Below, piece after piece: positions 15,374 through 24,825 of a stretch of DNA of 64,000 bases. Source of the DNA: Muribaculaceae bacterium (GTDB lineage: Bacteria; Bacteroidota; Bacteroidia; Bacteroidales; Muribaculaceae). The first letter of the stretch is position 1; each line of letters opens with the position of its first letter. The stretch is taken from assembly GCA_029061255.1 (NCBI GenBank), contig JAIDSL010000099.1, positions 18,932 through 82,931 of the forward strand, in the 5' to 3' direction. The notes beneath the pieces were generated by a model. It saw only the letters and a program-made list of their open reading frames with translations. It did no database searches and was not told the DNA's origin. The position numbers and the translations under genes are program-made.

Positions 15374-16777
15374 ATGAAAACGAAAATCACCGTAATCGGC
15401 ATAGGTCCCGGCAATATCGGGGATATGACTTCCAATGCTATAGAAGCTCTTCGGAAGGCTGATATTGTTGTCGGTTACAAATACTATATCCCTTTCATAT
15501 CTCCGCTTCTCCGTGAAGATGCGGTAGTCATTCAAAATGGGATGAAGCAGGAGCAAAAGCGTATTGAAAAGGCTTTTGAAATAGCTGAAACCGGCAAGGA
15601 TGTGGCGGTAATAAGTTCCGGGGATGCAGGTATATACGGTATGGCTCCTCTCGTCTATGAGATGCTTAGGGAGCGAGGTTCTGACATAGAGGTGGAGGTG
15701 ATACCCGGAATAAGTGCATTCCAAAAGGCTGCATCATTGCTCGGTGCTCCGGTCGGACATGACTTCTGTGTCATATCGCTCAGTGATCTCCTGACTCCAT
15801 GGGCAGTTATAGAGAAGCGCATAAAGGGGGCAGCTGAGGCAGATTTCGTGACCGCAGTCTATAATCCCAAGAGTCACGGAAGATATTGGGAATTGTATCG
15901 TTTGAAAGAACTGTTTCTTGAGCACAGAGATTCTGCCACTCCGGTAGGATATGTGCGTCAGGCAGGAAGAGATGGGCAGAAAGTCACAGTGACTACATTA
16001 GGGTCATTTGATCCGGAAGAGGTGGATATGTTTACGGTCGTCATCATAGGAAATTCACAGACTTATCGATTTGATGGCCATATGGTGACACCCAGAGGGT
16101 ATTATGGATCAGAAACGCAGGAAAATGCAGGGGTAGGACAATCAATAATGATCGAGAGTTTCCAGACAATTGAGCGGGAGCTGACAGATCCGGATATCCC
16201 GCTTGGCAGGAAATGGCCTCTTTTGCATGCCATCCATACCACTGCCGACTTCGATATGGAGAATATCGTGAAAGTCGATGAGGGAGCCATAGAAGAGATT
16301 TACAATGCCTTGTCGTCTGGAAGCGTACGAACCATAATCACGGATGTGACTATGGCAGCCTCCGGGATAAGGAAAGGGGCGCTGGAACGTCTTGGCATCT
16401 CGGTGAAATGCTATCTTTCCGATCCGAGGAGCATTGAACTTGCCAAAAAGTCGAATATCACGAGGACACAGGCTGGAATACGTATGGCTGTTTCTGACCA
16501 TCCGGATGCCCTTTACGTATTCGGTAATGCTCCTACGGCTCTTATGGAACTTTGCACTCTGATTCAAGCCGGGAAGGCAAGACCGTGCGGGATCATTGCG
16601 GCTCCCGTCGGTTTCGTGCATGTATGCGAGAGCAAGCATATGGTGAAGCCTTTCAAAGATATTCCTAAAATAATAGTCGAGGGGCGGAAAGGTGGAAGTA
16701 ACCTCGCTGCAACCCTTGTCAATTCCATACTCTGCTGGCCCGATGCGGAGCAGTTAAGACCCGGAAGAGATGTCTGA
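15374..16777 (+). CDS. cbiHC: CbiH-CbiC fusion: precorrin-3B C17-methyltransferase / precorrin-8X methylmutase
   Basis: Two corrin-ring enzymes in one 467-residue chain. Residues 1 to about 245 are a SAM-dependent tetrapyrrole methyltransferase of the CobJ/CbiH type (GIGPGNIGDMT, SSGDAGIYGMAPLVYE, PGISAFQKAA), which contracts the ring and methylates C17. Residues about 255-467 are CbiC/CobH, which moves the C11 methyl to C12; the catalytic histidine is probably H288 in AIHTTADF, and GNAPTALMEL and PVGFVHVCESK are family motifs. The two steps are not consecutive, so the fusion probably serves dosage or complex formation rather than direct channelling. Confidence 0.9.
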   Translation: MKTKITVIGIGPGNIGDMTSNAIEALRKADIVVGYKYYIPFISPLLREDAVVIQNGMKQEQKRIEKAFEIAETGKDVAVISSGDAGIYGMAPLVYEMLRERGSDIEVEVIPGISAFQKAASLLGAPVGHDFCVISLSDLLTPWAVIEKRIKGAAEADFVTAVYNPKSHGRYWELYRLKELFLEHRDSATPVGYVRQAGRDGQKVTVTTLGSFDPEEVDMFTVVIIGNSQTYRFDGHMVTPRGYYGSETQENAGVGQSIMIESFQTIERELTDPDIPLGRKWPLLHAIHTTADFDMENIVKVDEGAIEEIYNALSSGSVRTIITDVTMAASGIRKGALERLGISVKCYLSDPRSIELAKKSNITRTQAGIRMAVSDHPDALYVFGNAPTALMELCTLIQAGKARPCGIIAAPVGFVHVCESKHMVKPFKDIPKIIVEGRKGGSNLAATLVNSILCWPDAEQLRPGRDV

Positions 16778-17957
16778 GAAGCAGTTTATTGTTATCGGAC
16801 TGTCCGATAGCCGCAGTCAGTGGTTTACTCCTGAAGTAAGGGAATTAATAGCTTCCGGTCATGTCTTTTCCGGAGGCAGACGACATCATGAGATCGTGAA
16901 AGATCTTTTGCCGGAGGGTTGTGTGTGGATTGACATTGTAGTTCCTTTGGAAAAGGTGTGGGTAGAATATTCTCATTACAGCAAGATTGTGGTATTTGCC
17001 TCAGGAGATCCATTGTTTTATGGCTTTGCCGCCACTTTGAGTCGTGAGTTTCCTGATTGCCGTATGAAAGTATATCCGGCATTCAATTCCCTTCAGATGC
17101 TGGCTCACCGTATGCTTGTTCCGTATGCAGATATGGTGAATATCTCGGTGACGGGTAGACCATGGAAAGGACTTGATTCGGCAGTCATCAGGCAGTGCCC
17201 CCTTATAGGCGTATTGACCGACCACAAAAAGGGACCTGCGGAAATAGCCGGCAGATTGCTTGAATATGGATATGACAATTATATGATGACGGTTGGAGAA
17301 AATCTTGGTAATGAGAGCGAAGAGCTTGTCAGGTCTTTTTCGCTTGAAGAAGCCTACGGCAAAACATTTTCACATCCAAACTGCGTGATCCTTACCAAGA
17401 AATATTCCCGAAAGAGATATTTCGGCATTCCCGAGTCTGAATTTTATCATCTCGAGGGTAGAAGGAATATGATCACCAAGATGCCGATCCGATTGCTGAC
17501 ACTCTCAATGCTTGACCTTTATGAGAGACATACCCTTTGGGATATCGGTTTCTGCACAGGCTCCGTTTCGATAGAGGCCAAACTTCAGTTTCCTTCACTT
17601 GAGGTGGTGGCGTTTGAACGTCGGGAAGAATCACGGGAACTTCTGGTTAAGAATTGCCGTAAATTTGGAGCACCCGGGATAACAGGAGTGATCGGAGACT
17701 TTATGAACTGTGATATCAGTCGCTATCCTTCTCCGGATGCTGTGTTCATAGGTGGACATGGCGGACGACTTGAGGAAATGGTCTGTAGGATATATAAGGT
17801 TTTAAACAAAGGGGGAGTTCTTGTCTTTAATTCTGTCAGCGCGGAAAGTTGCCATGTATTCCGCAATGCAGTTGAAGCCTGTGGCGGAGTCATCGAAGCT
17901 GAACACATACTGATTTTAGATGATCATAACCCGATAACAATACTTAAAGCAAAATGA
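16770..17957 (+). CDS. cbiET: CbiE-CbiT (CobL) precorrin-6Y C5,15-methyltransferase, decarboxylating
   Basis: Bifunctional 395-residue enzyme that methylates C5 and C15 and decarboxylates the C12 acetate side chain. The N-terminal half is CbiE-like, with FASGDPLFYGFAATL as the SAM-site loop. The C-terminal half, from about residue 215, is a class I methyltransferase (CbiT), with LWDIGFCTGSVSIEA as the SAM motif and DAVFIGGHGGRLEEM. This fusion equals CobL of the aerobic pathway and is common. Its start overlaps the previous gene by eight bases. Confidence 0.92.
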   Translation: MSEKQFIVIGLSDSRSQWFTPEVRELIASGHVFSGGRRHHEIVKDLLPEGCVWIDIVVPLEKVWVEYSHYSKIVVFASGDPLFYGFAATLSREFPDCRMKVYPAFNSLQMLAHRMLVPYADMVNISVTGRPWKGLDSAVIRQCPLIGVLTDHKKGPAEIAGRLLEYGYDNYMMTVGENLGNESEELVRSFSLEEAYGKTFSHPNCVILTKKYSRKRYFGIPESEFYHLEGRRNMITKMPIRLLTLSMLDLYERHTLWDIGFCTGSVSIEAKLQFPSLEVVAFERREESRELLVKNCRKFGAPGITGVIGDFMNCDISRYPSPDAVFIGGHGGRLEEMVCRIYKVLNKGGVLVFNSVSAESCHVFRNAVEACGGVIEAEHILILDDHNPITILKAK

Positions 17958-19723
17958 AATACATAGTATATATAAACGATGCCGGACTTAAGTTAGGAGA
18001 AATAATACTGAAAGAAAGGCCCGATTACGTACTTATTGACCAAAGAGCGTTCTCTTCAGCTGATTACCATGCAATAGAGGCAATCATCTTTATAGGAGCT
18101 TTAGGAATATGCGTACGTATGATAGCCCCAATGGTAAATGACAAGTACACTGATCCGGCTGTAATTTGTGTGGATAGTATAGGGCACAATGCTATATCTG
18201 TTCTTTCCGGCCACGTCGGTGGTGCCAACCGCTTGTGTGAGGAGGTAGCTCACATCATAGGAGCGAGACCTGTGATTACTACTCAGAGTGACAATACCGG
18301 CGTGTGGAAACTTGACATTTTGGGAAAGTGTATGGGCTGGGCTTCCGATGCATCGCGGACAGAAATGAATCAAGCAATTGCTGCGCTTGTCAATGGTAAG
18401 CCGGTAGGTTTGCTACTCGATATCCGCGACAAAGGAACTGATTATCTGGAGTCTACTCTTCCTCCCAATGTTTCTGTGGTCACAGATCGAACAGATGTGG
18501 CGCAATATCAACTGATCATTGCTGTGACCCCATATGTATATAATTTTGATGTCCTAACTCTCTACTATCGTCCGTTGGTGTTGAATCTTGGCATTGGTTG
18601 CCGGCGCGATTGCAATCCTGACGGAGTTGCAGAGTATATTGGAAAGACTTTGGTTGAGAATGGTATCAGTCCTAAGGCAATAAAGTCGGTTTCCACAATA
18701 GATTTGAAGAAAGATGAGCCTCTCCTTGCTGAGCTTTCAAAGTGGCAAAACATTCATTTGTGTAGCATATATACACCCGATCAACTTGCAGGTATCGTTG
18801 TGCCAAATCCTTCGGAGAAGGTGATGGAAGTGACAGGCGTTCCTGGGGTTGCGGAAAGCTGTGCCATAAAATCGGCTGATTATGGAAAAATTATTTTTGA
18901 GAAGCATAAGGGGAAGGTTTCTGAAGACTCAGATTTCACATTTGCCGTAGCTCTTGATAAAGGAGCCTTGCGTGGAGGTCATATTGAGATCGTCGGGGCC
19001 GGTCCGGGCGATCCTGAACTCGTATCGGTAAGGGGAAAGCGTTTCCTTGAGCAAGCCGACCTTATCTTGTATGCCGGAAGTCTTGTTCCTATAGAATTGA
19101 CTTATTATGCCAAGCCGGGTTGCGTGGTGAGAAGTTCTGCCTCAATGAATCTTGAAGAGCAGTTTACTTTGATGAAGGAGTTTTATGATAGAGACAGACT
19201 CGTGGTTCGTCTTCATACAGGCGACCCTTGCATATATGGTGCGATTCAAGAACAGATGGCTTACTTCGACCGATATGGCATGAACTACCATATCACACCC
19301 GGCATTTCATCATTCCAGGCAGCGGCAGCCGCTTTGAAATCTCAGTTTACTATTCCTGAGAAAGTGCAGACCATTATTCTTACACGTGGAGAGGGGCGCA
19401 CTCCGATGCCGGAAAAAGAGCAACTTCACAAACTTGCCGCTTCGCAGAGCACCATGTGCATTTATCTCAGCGCTGGAATCGTAGATGATGTGCAGAGGGA
19501 GCTTTTGATGGCATATCCCCCGGAGACTCCTGTAGCTGCTTGCTACAAGCTGACTTGGAAAGAAGAGAAAATCTATCGTGGTCAGCTTAAGGATTTGGCA
19601 AAGATAGTTCATGATAATAAGCTCACATTGACTACTCTTCTTGTGGTGGGTGAGGCCATAGACAATCGTGAAGGACTGTCACGCCTTTATAATGACAGTT
19701 TCAAGCATCTTTTCAGGAAATGA
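17954..19723 (+). CDS. cbiGF: CbiG-CbiF fusion: cobalt-precorrin-5A hydrolase / cobalt-precorrin-4 C11-methyltransferase
   Basis: A 589-residue fusion. Residues 1 to about 335 are CbiG, which opens the lactone and releases acetaldehyde in the anaerobic pathway: FIGALGICVRMIAPMVNDKY and VLSGHVGGANRLCEEVA are typical, and VLNLGIGCRRDCNPDGV begins the C-terminal CbiG domain. Residues about 338-589 are CbiF/CobM, the C11-methyltransferase (IVGAGPGDPELVSVRGKR, LHTGDPCIYGAIQEQM, TPGISSFQAAAAAL). The two activities are consecutive (CbiF then CbiG), so channelling is plausible. CbiG is a marker of the oxygen-independent route. Confidence 0.92.
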   Translation: MKYIVYINDAGLKLGEIILKERPDYVLIDQRAFSSADYHAIEAIIFIGALGICVRMIAPMVNDKYTDPAVICVDSIGHNAISVLSGHVGGANRLCEEVAHIIGARPVITTQSDNTGVWKLDILGKCMGWASDASRTEMNQAIAALVNGKPVGLLLDIRDKGTDYLESTLPPNVSVVTDRTDVAQYQLIIAVTPYVYNFDVLTLYYRPLVLNLGIGCRRDCNPDGVAEYIGKTLVENGISPKAIKSVSTIDLKKDEPLLAELSKWQNIHLCSIYTPDQLAGIVVPNPSEKVMEVTGVPGVAESCAIKSADYGKIIFEKHKGKVSEDSDFTFAVALDKGALRGGHIEIVGAGPGDPELVSVRGKRFLEQADLILYAGSLVPIELTYYAKPGCVVRSSASMNLEEQFTLMKEFYDRDRLVVRLHTGDPCIYGAIQEQMAYFDRYGMNYHITPGISSFQAAAAALKSQFTIPEKVQTIILTRGEGRTPMPEKEQLHKLAASQSTMCIYLSAGIVDDVQRELLMAYPPETPVAACYKLTWKEEKIYRGQLKDLAKIVHDNKLTLTTLLVVGEAIDNREGLSRLYNDSFKHLFRK

Positions 19724-21516
19724 TACTTGTTTTCGGAGGCACTACGGAAGGAAGGATAGCAGTAGAGACACTTGATGAAGGAGCCGGACACTATTTCTAC
19801 TCTACGCGAGGGGATCTTCAGACGATAGAATGTGCACATGGTGAGCATATATATGGCGCTATGACAGAGTCGGACATGGTCGACTTTTGTAGATCCAATG
19901 CCATACGTCTGATAATTGATGCGGCGCATCCGTTTGCCTCTTCTTTGCATTCCACTGTTGACAAGGCCAGCCATCAACTGGGCATTCAGGTCATAAGGTT
20001 TGAGCGCAGATATCCTTCCGTTGACTATGCAAACACTGTGTGGTGTGATGATTTTGAAGATGCAGTTAAACTCATGGAGAGCGCCGGGATCAAAAGACTT
20101 CTTGCGCTAACCGGTGTGCAGACCATCAAAAAGCTAAAACCATATTGGAGCAGGCATGAGACATGGTTTCGTATACTGAGACGCGATGAGTCTGTTGAAA
20201 TGGCTACAGAAGAAGGATTTCCTATGAATAGACTGGTATATTATGATGATTCTTCGGTGGATTCTTTGGTTCAGACTATTCAGCCGGATGCGCTGATTAC
20301 TAAGGAAAGCGGAGAGAGCGGTGGCTTTATGGAAAAGATTGAGTCTGCTGAGCGTCATGGGATAAAGGTTTTTGTAGTAAAGCGTCCGAAACTGTCAGAT
20401 AAATTCTTAATCGTTGATGGCCGGCATGGACTGCGACGAGAGATTGAGAGGTTATTGCCTGAATTTTATCCCTTGCATACAGGTTTCACTACAGGCTCTT
20501 GTGCCACAGCAGCTGCAAAGGCTGCCCTTGTAGCGCTATTGACCGGAAGAAAGGTGAGAGACATTGACTTCAAGATACCGGATGGTGAGACTCTTCATAT
20601 GCCCGTTGAGTCAATCGCGATCGAAAGCAATTCAGCTATCGCAAGTGTAATCAAGGATGCGGGAGACGATCCGGATGTGACCGACAAGTCTTTGATATCT
20701 GTCAAAGTATCGTTTGCGGAGCATGATGGAATCCGCTTCCTTGGCGGAGAGGGAATAGGGACTGTAACTCTGCCAGGACTCGGACTTCCAGTCGGTGAAG
20801 CAGCTATCAATCCGGTTCCGCGTTCGATGATGGGAGCTGAACTTTCGGCTCTATACGATGGTGGACTTGACGTTACGGTGTCTCTGGAGCGTGGAGAAGA
20901 ACTTGCGGAAAGGACTTTCAATCCAAGGGTTGGAGTTATGGGTGGTGTTTCCATTATAGGCACATCCGGCATAGTGCGTCCATTCTCCCACGAAGCATTT
21001 CTGGAATCCTTACGAAGGGAGATGAATGTGGCTTTGGCTAACGGTTGCGAAGAGGTAATAGTGAATTCCGGGGGCAAAAGTGAGAAATATATGAAGGCTC
21101 TTTTTCCATGGTTTTCTCAACAAGCCTTTATCCATTATGGCAATGCTATCGGAGAGACAATGAAGATTGCTGATGAGTGTGGAGTCAAGCACCTCATTAT
21201 CGGACTTATGTTGGGAAAGGCGGTGAAACTTGCGGAAGGCAATATGGATACACACAGCCATAAAGTGACAGTCAACAGGGAATTCCTTATGTCTTTGGCT
21301 GAGGAATGCGGTTGTTCGGATGGTTCCAAGAAGGCAATCGCAAATCTGTCTCTCGCAAGGGAGCTTCCATCACTTCTTAGCGAAGCCGATGCTATGCTCT
21401 TTTTTCCTGAGCTTTTAAGACGCTGTCATTTGCATTGCTCAAAGATTTTTAAAGGAAAATTAGATGCTGTCCTGATAGCAGACGATGGTAAGATATTAAG
21501 TAAGACATGGCAATGA
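19720..21516 (+). CDS. cbiJD: CbiJ-CbiD fusion: cobalt-precorrin-6A reductase / cobalt-precorrin-5B C1-methyltransferase
   Basis: A 598-residue fusion of two consecutive steps. Residues 1 to about 245 are CbiJ/CobK, an NAD(P)H-dependent reductase starting MILVFGGTTEGRIAVE, with IDAAHPFAS and LITKESGESGG as family motifs. From about residue 252 the chain is CbiD, which methylates C1: TGFTTGSCATAAAKAAL, the glycine-rich GGEGIGTVTLPGLGLPVGE, and SGKSEKY-like NSGGKSEKYMKALFP. CbiD produces the substrate of CbiJ, so the order in the chain is reversed relative to chemistry. ATGA overlap with cbiGF. Confidence 0.92.
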   Translation: MILVFGGTTEGRIAVETLDEGAGHYFYSTRGDLQTIECAHGEHIYGAMTESDMVDFCRSNAIRLIIDAAHPFASSLHSTVDKASHQLGIQVIRFERRYPSVDYANTVWCDDFEDAVKLMESAGIKRLLALTGVQTIKKLKPYWSRHETWFRILRRDESVEMATEEGFPMNRLVYYDDSSVDSLVQTIQPDALITKESGESGGFMEKIESAERHGIKVFVVKRPKLSDKFLIVDGRHGLRREIERLLPEFYPLHTGFTTGSCATAAAKAALVALLTGRKVRDIDFKIPDGETLHMPVESIAIESNSAIASVIKDAGDDPDVTDKSLISVKVSFAEHDGIRFLGGEGIGTVTLPGLGLPVGEAAINPVPRSMMGAELSALYDGGLDVTVSLERGEELAERTFNPRVGVMGGVSIIGTSGIVRPFSHEAFLESLRREMNVALANGCEEVIVNSGGKSEKYMKALFPWFSQQAFIHYGNAIGETMKIADECGVKHLIIGLMLGKAVKLAEGNMDTHSHKVTVNREFLMSLAEECGCSDGSKKAIANLSLARELPSLLSEADAMLFFPELLRRCHLHCSKIFKGKLDAVLIADDGKILSKTWQ

Positions 21517-22787
21517 AAAAGAATTCGTTTCTAATAGCGGCTGCTTCATCAGGGAGCGGCAAGACTACACTTTCTTTGGGACTTATGAAAGCCTTGTCGC
21601 GAAGGGGAATGACGGTGCAGCCCTTCAAGTGCGGTCCCGATTATATCGATACCCAATATCATACGTTGGCAACAGGACAGAGTTCAATAAATCTGGATCT
21701 CTTTATGTCGTCTGAAAATCATGTAAAGGAGATTTATTGTCGCTACGGCACTGACAGCGATGTAAACATCGTTGAAGGTGTCATGGGTATGTTTGACGGG
21801 TATGACAGGATGGCGGGTAGCAGTGCCGATTTAGCCGTTAAACTGGATATTCCGGTGGTCCTTCTTGTCAATGCCGCGTCAACTGCTTTTTCTGTAGCCG
21901 CTACGATATATGGATTCACTCGTTTTCGCAAGGATGTAAAGGTAGTTGGCGTGATTTTCAATCGTGTCGCCTCTGAAAATCATTATGCGTTCCTTAAAGA
22001 CGCATGTGCCGAGACCGGAGTCCCTTCATTAGGCTATATCCCCAAGAACGATGCCCTTAAGACACCTTCACGACATTTAGGACTGTCGCTCGATTCGGTC
22101 GCTGAAATAGAGAGGTTTATCGAAGCGGCGGCGGATGAAGTGGAACGCAATATAGATATAGAGACTCTGCTTTCGCTTACTGAGGTGGATGCAGACGAAC
22201 CGAAGAGGTATGTGACTGCGGTTGATGACAAGGTGATTGCCGTCGCAAAAGATGAGGCGTTTAACTTTATCTATCCCGTAAATATCGAGGCGTTACGGAG
22301 CAGGATCGTTTACTTTTCCCCGCTGCGCGACACGTCACTTCCTGATGCGGATATGATCTATCTTCCGGGGGGTTATCCCGAATTGTTTGCAGATGAATTG
22401 GAACGGAATGTCGGTATGCGTAAGGCTATAAAGGAATATGCTGATTCAGGAGGTAAGATACTTGCCGAGTGCGGAGGCATGATATACCTGACCGAAGAGG
22501 TCGACGGCAATCAGATGTGTGGAGTATTGCCATTGAAGACCACAATGGAGAATGCCAGGCTGACATTAGGCTACAGGAAGGTGGCTTTCCCTGAATTGAA
22601 TATGAGTGGACACGAATTTCATTACTCTCATACTATTCCTTCGAAGGAGTATATTGAATCTGTAGCGCAACAGTTCAATGTTAAAGGGAAGCCGGTATCG
22701 ACTCCTATATACAGATATAGGAATACTTTCGCAGGCTACACTCATCTTTATTGGGGAGAGACAGACATTTTTAAACTTTGGAATTGA
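21507..22787 (+). CDS. cbiA: Cobyrinate a,c-diamide synthase CbiA
   Basis: ATP- and glutamine-dependent amidation of the a and c side chains of cobyrinate. The N-terminal domain has the P-loop ASSGSGKTTLSLG, then CGPDYIDTQYH and VEGVMGMFDGYD. The C-terminal glutaminase domain has YLPGGYPELFADEL and the nucleophile cysteine in AECGGMIYL. 426 residues. An ATG six bases downstream (21513) makes the ATGA overlap found at most joints of this operon and may be the real start. Confidence 0.95.
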   Translation: MAMKKNSFLIAAASSGSGKTTLSLGLMKALSRRGMTVQPFKCGPDYIDTQYHTLATGQSSINLDLFMSSENHVKEIYCRYGTDSDVNIVEGVMGMFDGYDRMAGSSADLAVKLDIPVVLLVNAASTAFSVAATIYGFTRFRKDVKVVGVIFNRVASENHYAFLKDACAETGVPSLGYIPKNDALKTPSRHLGLSLDSVAEIERFIEAAADEVERNIDIETLLSLTEVDADEPKRYVTAVDDKVIAVAKDEAFNFIYPVNIEALRSRIVYFSPLRDTSLPDADMIYLPGGYPELFADELERNVGMRKAIKEYADSGGKILAECGGMIYLTEEVDGNQMCGVLPLKTTMENARLTLGYRKVAFPELNMSGHEFHYSHTIPSKEYIESVAQQFNVKGKPVSTPIYRYRNTFAGYTHLYWGETDIFKLWN

Positions 22788-23359
22788 TGAACAGGATATA
22801 CACAAGAACCGGTGACAAAGGCATGACTTCCATTCATGGTGGACTTCGGGTGCCAAAGACCGATATACGAATTGAGGCAAACGGAAATCTTGATGAGCTT
22901 AACGTAGCCGTAGGAGCGATACGGACCTCATTGCCTTCCGGCCATATGTGGCAGACCCGGCTCCGGGAGATCCAACTCAACCTTATGTCTCTTATGAGCT
23001 TGGTGGCAACATTAAGCGAACAGCGCGTACACAATCCCAATCAACTTCCGGCTACCCTGGTAAGGGATCTGGAATGTTGGATTGATGATATAAATTCCCA
23101 ATGCACTCCTCCCGACAGTTTCATACTCCCCGGAGGAACTCCATTGGCTACCCTGATGCATCAGGCGAGAGTGACTGCGAGGAGAGCGGAGCGGAATCTA
23201 TGGCATCTTGATGATCTTGATCCTGTGCCTGAGAATATCCTTCGGTACATCAATCGTCTGTCTGACCTTTTCTTCATTATGTCGCGTCATGAACTTCAGC
23301 ATTCCGGCAGCAAGGAAGAAATATGGCGTGAATTTGGATATAAACGAAAACAGAAATGA
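22787..23359 (+). CDS. Cob(I)yrinate/cob(I)alamin adenosyltransferase, PduO type
   Basis: Transfers the 5'-deoxyadenosyl group of ATP to Co(I) of corrinoids. The PduO-type signature is clear: YTRTGDKGMTSIHGG at the N-terminus for ATP binding, GNLDELNVAVGAIRT, and the arginine-rich VTARRAERNLWHL near residue 130. The ATG at 22787 shares a base with the cbiA stop; a TTG nine bases upstream is less likely. About 190 residues. Position between cbiA and cbiP fits its place in the pathway. Confidence 0.93.
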   Translation: MNRIYTRTGDKGMTSIHGGLRVPKTDIRIEANGNLDELNVAVGAIRTSLPSGHMWQTRLREIQLNLMSLMSLVATLSEQRVHNPNQLPATLVRDLECWIDDINSQCTPPDSFILPGGTPLATLMHQARVTARRAERNLWHLDDLDPVPENILRYINRLSDLFFIMSRHELQHSGSKEEIWREFGYKRKQK

Positions 23360-24825
23360 AACGATTATCACCTATAATGCTGGCAGGTACGGGAAGCGAT
23401 GTGGGTAAGAGCCTCATCGCAACCGGACTGTGCCGTATATTTCTTCAAGACGGATATTCTCCCGCCCCATTCAAAGCCCAGAATATGGCGCTCAATTCCT
23501 ATGCGACACCCGACGGTCTGGAAATCGGCAGGGCTCAGGCTGTTCAGGCGGAGGCTGCCGGCATTCCATGTTCTTCCGACATGAATCCGATTCTTTTGAA
23601 ACCGTCAGGTGAACATACATCACAAGTCGTGCTGAATGGAAAACCCTCCGGCAATCGAGATGCATATTCTTATTTCCGTAAGGAAGGGAAAGAGGAACTG
23701 CGAAGATTGGCTCATGAGGCATTCGACCGTCTCTCGTCCCGTTATAATCCCATTGTGCTTGAAGGTGCTGGGAGCATTTCCGAACTCAATCTGCGTGACG
23801 GTGATATAGTCAACATGTCTATGGCACGATATGCCGGTGCGGATGTTATTTTAGTAGCCGATATTGACAGGGGCGGTGTGTTTGCAAGCGTATATGGATC
23901 GGTGATGCTGCAGACTCCGGAAGACCGCAAGCGTATAAAAGGGATACTCATCAATAAGTTCAGAGGTGATCTGAGGTTGTTTGATAGTGGCAGGCGTCTG
24001 TTGGAGGAATTGTGTGGTATTCCGGTACTTGGAGTAGTGCCGATGGCCAACCATATAAAGATAGAGGAAGAGGATTCTGTAGCTCTTGAAAATAAAACGA
24101 AATCGATAACCGAGAATAAGGTAAAGGTTGGAGTTGTCGCATTGCCACATATCTCTAATTTCACTGATTTCAATGTGCTGGAGCGTCATCCCGAGGTAAA
24201 TCTCTTCTATATTACTGATCCCGAAGATGTAGATGAAGCCGACATAATCATAATTCCCGGCAGCAAGAATACATTGGCAGATATCAACCATCTTCGAAAA
24301 AGAGGTTTTGCGGGAAGAATAATCCGAGCGAGAGAAGCCGGAAAGAGTGTCATAGGAATTTGCGGAGGATATCAGATGATGGGGATGATGATATCAGATC
24401 CGGACGGAGTAGAAGGAGAGATCAGGCAGTTGCCGGGCCTGGGATTGCTCCCAGTCTCCACCGTTCTTACCGACAGCAAGACCACAAGGCAGGTACAATT
24501 CCGTTTTCTTGATTCGGAAGAAATATGTGCGGGTTATGAAATCCATATGGGACATACTGAATCCAATTCTCCTTTGACGAAGAATATGGATGGCGGGCAA
24601 GACGGGTGTTTCGTAGATGAGCGGTGTTATGGTTCCTACATTCATGGAATCCTGGATAACCCGGTGGTATTGGATTACATATTGGCTCCATATAGGACCC
24701 GGAATTCTATGACTGATTTTGATTACCATGCATTCAAGGAGTCGCAGTATGATGCCCTCGCCGCATTGCTAAGGAAATACGTTGATATTGAAAGGCTTTA
24801 TAAAATAATGATGGATCATGATTGA
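23356..24825 (+). CDS. cbiP: Cobyric acid synthase CbiP/CobQ
   Basis: Amidates side chains b, d, e and g of adenosylcobyrinate diamide with glutamine and ATP. 489 residues. The N-terminal nucleotide domain has MLAGTGSDVGKSLIATGLCRI and FKAQNMALNSYATPDGLEIGRAQAVQ-type sequence; VADIDRGGVFASVYG follows. The glutaminase domain carries GICGGYQMMG (nucleophile Cys) and a late histidine in YIHGILDN. ATGA overlap with the adenosyltransferase gene. Confidence 0.96.
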   Translation: MKRLSPIMLAGTGSDVGKSLIATGLCRIFLQDGYSPAPFKAQNMALNSYATPDGLEIGRAQAVQAEAAGIPCSSDMNPILLKPSGEHTSQVVLNGKPSGNRDAYSYFRKEGKEELRRLAHEAFDRLSSRYNPIVLEGAGSISELNLRDGDIVNMSMARYAGADVILVADIDRGGVFASVYGSVMLQTPEDRKRIKGILINKFRGDLRLFDSGRRLLEELCGIPVLGVVPMANHIKIEEEDSVALENKTKSITENKVKVGVVALPHISNFTDFNVLERHPEVNLFYITDPEDVDEADIIIIPGSKNTLADINHLRKRGFAGRIIRAREAGKSVIGICGGYQMMGMMISDPDGVEGEIRQLPGLGLLPVSTVLTDSKTTRQVQFRFLDSEEICAGYEIHMGHTESNSPLTKNMDGGQDGCFVDERCYGSYIHGILDNPVVLDYILAPYRTRNSMTDFDYHAFKESQYDALAALLRKYVDIERLYKIMMDHD

